Of a stretch of 14,440 nucleotides of DNA, positions 13,043 through 14,440 are shown piece by piece; the stretch's first letter is position 1; each line of letters opens with the position of its first letter. The stretch is from an uncultured bacterium. Lineage in GTDB: Bacteria > Bacillota > Clostridia > Christensenellales > Borkfalkiaceae. A program made the position numbers and the translations under genes. Below the pieces are notes generated by a model, which saw only the letters and a program-made list of their open reading frames with translations, was not told where the DNA came from and did not search any database. The stretch lies in contig CAKXBD010000042.1 in NCBI GenBank assembly GCA_934871445.1, forward strand, positions 1 to 14,440, given 5' to 3'.

Positions 13043-13147
13043 ATAGAAACGAAGGGGAAAAGCTCCGAACCGAAAACAGGGGCGGAAGTACGGATTTCAA
13101 AGAACATAGGCGGACAAGAGATAAGCGCGATTGACAAAGGAGGAAAT
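13043..13147. other. Gap between the nitroreductase and ATPase genes
   Basis: Purine-rich, with no hairpin followed by a T-tract. TTGACA at about 13131 looks like a -35, but the start codon follows at once, so it cannot drive this gene. Co-transcription with the nitroreductase gene is possible. Confidence 0.4.
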
Positions 13148-13903
13148 ATGTTTCTCGACAGTGTACGATTTCCGAAGGAAGAGGAAAATTATCCCTTTTC
13201 CTGTGTACGAAACGCGGAAGAACTCAGAGTGACGAGCGCGGTTTCCCTGTTCTGCGGAGGAAACGGAGCGGGAAAGACGACTTTGATCGAGCTGATTGCC
13301 CAAAAATACGGCTGCCCGTTTATCGGAGAGGGGAGGGAAAAATTCCCCAAGGCGCTGCTGAACAAAATACAGATTTCCAAAACGCAATTCCCTAAGCAGG
13401 TTTTTCGCTTTTCAGCAGAAGAATTCATGAGCTATACGCTGTGGCAAAAGAGAGCGGCACGGGAAGCGAAAGAGGAGATAGAACGGGCAAAACGGGAATT
13501 TAAGGGCGTGGCGGCGGGATTTGCCGCTATGCCGCATTTCAGGACATTGGCCGAAATCGAAAATATGTATGGGCGGGAGCTGACGGAATGTTCTCACGGG
13601 GAAGGCTTCATAGAATTCTTTAAGAGCCGCGTGCGGGAAGGAGGACTCTATTTCCTCGACGAACCCGAAGGCGCGCTTTCCTATGAAAACCAATACCGGC
13701 TCGGCTTCCTTATCCGAGAACGCGCAAAGGAAAACTGTCAATTTGTCATCGCTACTCATTCGCCCGTTTTGCTTCTGATTCCCGATGCGGCTATATACGA
13801 GATAAAGGACGGCGCTATTCAAGAAAAGAATTTTGACGATTTGGAGGACATTCGCTTTTTGGAAATGTTTTTAAGACGCAGAGGAAAGAATATGTTTGAC
13901 TGA
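13148..13903 (+). CDS. Stand-alone ABC-type AAA ATPase (COG3910-like)
   Basis: A 251-residue soluble P-loop ATPase. Walker A is GGNGAGKT (37-44), the signature-like segment is SHGEGF (about 149-154, in place of LSGGQ), Walker B is LYFLDEPE (167-174), and the switch histidine is in IATHSP (about 200-205). A helical Glu/Lys/Arg-rich segment lies between Walker A and the signature. This matches the small predicted ATPases grouped as COG3910, related to the OLD/RecF-like AAA_21 group rather than to membrane transporters; their function is not established. No permease or nuclease partner gene is adjacent. AAAGGAGG just before ATG 13148 is a near-perfect ribosome site. The 105-nt gap from the nitroreductase gene holds no clear promoter or terminator. 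Confidence 0.85.
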   Translation: MFLDSVRFPKEEENYPFSCVRNAEELRVTSAVSLFCGGNGAGKTTLIELIAQKYGCPFIGEGREKFPKALLNKIQISKTQFPKQVFRFSAEEFMSYTLWQKRAAREAKEEIERAKREFKGVAAGFAAMPHFRTLAEIENMYGRELTECSHGEGFIEFFKSRVREGGLYFLDEPEGALSYENQYRLGFLIRERAKENCQFVIATHSPVLLLIPDAAIYEIKDGAIQEKNFDDLEDIRFLEMFLRRRGKNMFD

Positions 13904-13930
13904 AAAAACAGATCAAAGGCTACAAAAAAT

Positions 13931-13969
13931 GCTAATAAAACAGCCCGACCTTGAAAAAGGTCGGGCTGT
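13931..13969 (-). terminator. Terminator of the minus-strand gene, GAAA/TTTC loop
   Basis: ACAGCCCGACCTT at 13940-13952 pairs perfectly (13 bp) with AAGGTCGGGCTGT at 13957-13969 around a 4-nt loop. On the minus strand it is followed by TTTTATTAGC and then TTTTTT (about 13924-13940), a U-tract. On the plus strand no T-tract follows. It therefore serves the minus-strand gene mainly, while also lying downstream of the convergent ATPase gene. Confidence 0.88.
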
Positions 13970-13983
13970 CACTTTCAGGGAAA

Positions 13984-14440
13984 TTATTTTCTGATCGCGA
14001 ACTGATACATCTTGGACAGCAGGGAATCGGGGATTCTGTCTCTGTACTGACCGAGATAAATGAACACTTTGCGGAAGAATTCCGTATTGTCTCCGCCTAC
14101 CTGATAGTCGGGCAGGTTCTTTGTATCGCCTTTATATTTGAGAATAAAGATTTCCGTGAACTGTTCTCTTTCCGCGCTGTTGAGCGAAGCGATAAACGGA
14201 TCGAAGCTCCTGCTGTTATAGAAATCATAATCCGCCGTAGCGCCTGCACCCGGTTGTTCCGCCGCGGGAGTCGTAAAGTTATAGTTATAAACGGGAGCCT
14301 GCTGGGTCGCAGTCTCTTCCGTGACGGTAGTCGTTTCTTCCTGTACGGGAGCTTCGACTTCCTCTGCTTCCAAAGTCGTTTCCTCTGTCGCCGTGGGACC
14401 TTCATAACGGACAGCTTCCGCGTAGACACCGGTTTCGTTC
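13984..14440 (-). CDS. Unidentified protein with acidic linker and conserved-looking C-terminal domain (partial)
   Basis: The minus-strand frame is open from the right window edge to TAA at 13984-13986, giving the last 151 complete codons; the start lies outside. A TTG at 14371-14373 is probably internal, since the frame continues upstream without a stop (NETGVYAEAVRYEGPTATEE). The first half is a Glu/Thr/Gln/Pro-rich low-complexity segment, likely disordered. The last 75 or so residues, from RSFDPFIASLN to SKMYQFAIRK, look like a compact helical domain: EREQFTEIFILKY, NLPDYQVGGDN, FFRKVFIYLGQYRDRIPDSLL. I recall similar C-termini in hypothetical proteins of uncultured gut Clostridia but know no function. 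The N-terminal part, outside the window, may hold a membrane or zinc-ribbon segment. Confidence 0.75.
   Translation of the reverse strand, partial: NETGVYAEAVRYEGPTATEETTLEAEEVEAPVQEETTTVTEETATQQAPVYNYNFTTPAAEQPGAGATADYDFYNSRSFDPFIASLNSAEREQFTEIFILKYKGDTKNLPDYQVGGDNTEFFRKVFIYLGQYRDRIPDSLLSKMYQFAIRK

Overview
The window reads as a chromosomal segment of a Firmicutes (Clostridia-type) bacterium. The evidence is the secA-prfB gene pair, strong GGAGG-type ribosome sites, short intergenic gaps, intrinsic terminators, and a SigB/SigF/SigG-class sigma factor next to an anti-anti-sigma protein. The C-terminal domain of the last gene and the general gene style remind me of uncultured gut Clostridia (Christensenellales-like), but that placement is recollection and weak. 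All 16 genes fit genetic code 11. Nine stops are TAA, seven are TGA, and none is TAG.

Layout. (1) 1-44 is the tail of an Xre-type HTH regulator, closed by a terminator. (2) 206-4453 is the secA-prfB unit, with its own promoter, a leader hairpin and a terminator. SecA carries a large charged insertion and lacks the usual C-terminal zinc motif. RF2 lacks the programmed frameshift. (3) 4461-4687 is gene-free and holds a run of GTTYTCCC-like short repeats. (4) 4688-10387 is a closely packed same-strand run: tsaD (t6A tRNA modification), a putative 10-TM heavy-metal/metalloid exporter with a His-rich loop, hisC, a divergent DHQS/Fe-ADH-fold protein that seems to have lost its catalytic residues, a free-standing ProX/YbaK tRNA-editing protein, and a NagD-like HAD phosphatase. 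No terminator is visible inside it, so it could be one transcript. A pair of related palindromes lies inside the 3' end of the fourth gene.

(5) 10413-12334 is the most unusual part: promoter, STAS anti-sigma-factor antagonist, an RsbW-like protein that has lost every recognisable ATP-binding motif, a SigB/F/G-class sigma factor, a second RsbW-like protein that keeps the N-box and glycine box but lacks the D-x-G motif, then two consecutive hairpins ending in a terminator. It looks like a variant partner-switching module in which the ATPase role is split between, or partly lost from, two paralogous proteins on either side of the sigma gene. (6) 12380-13903 holds a nitroreductase-like flavoprotein and a stand-alone ABC-type AAA ATPase. 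(7) 13940-14440 is a minus-strand gene that runs off the window, with an acidic Thr/Glu-rich linker and a compact C-terminal domain I cannot name, plus its GAAA-loop terminator.

I see no rRNA, tRNA, CRISPR array, insertion sequence or prophage gene. Apart from the first 319 bases, no gene-free stretch exceeds 300 bases.
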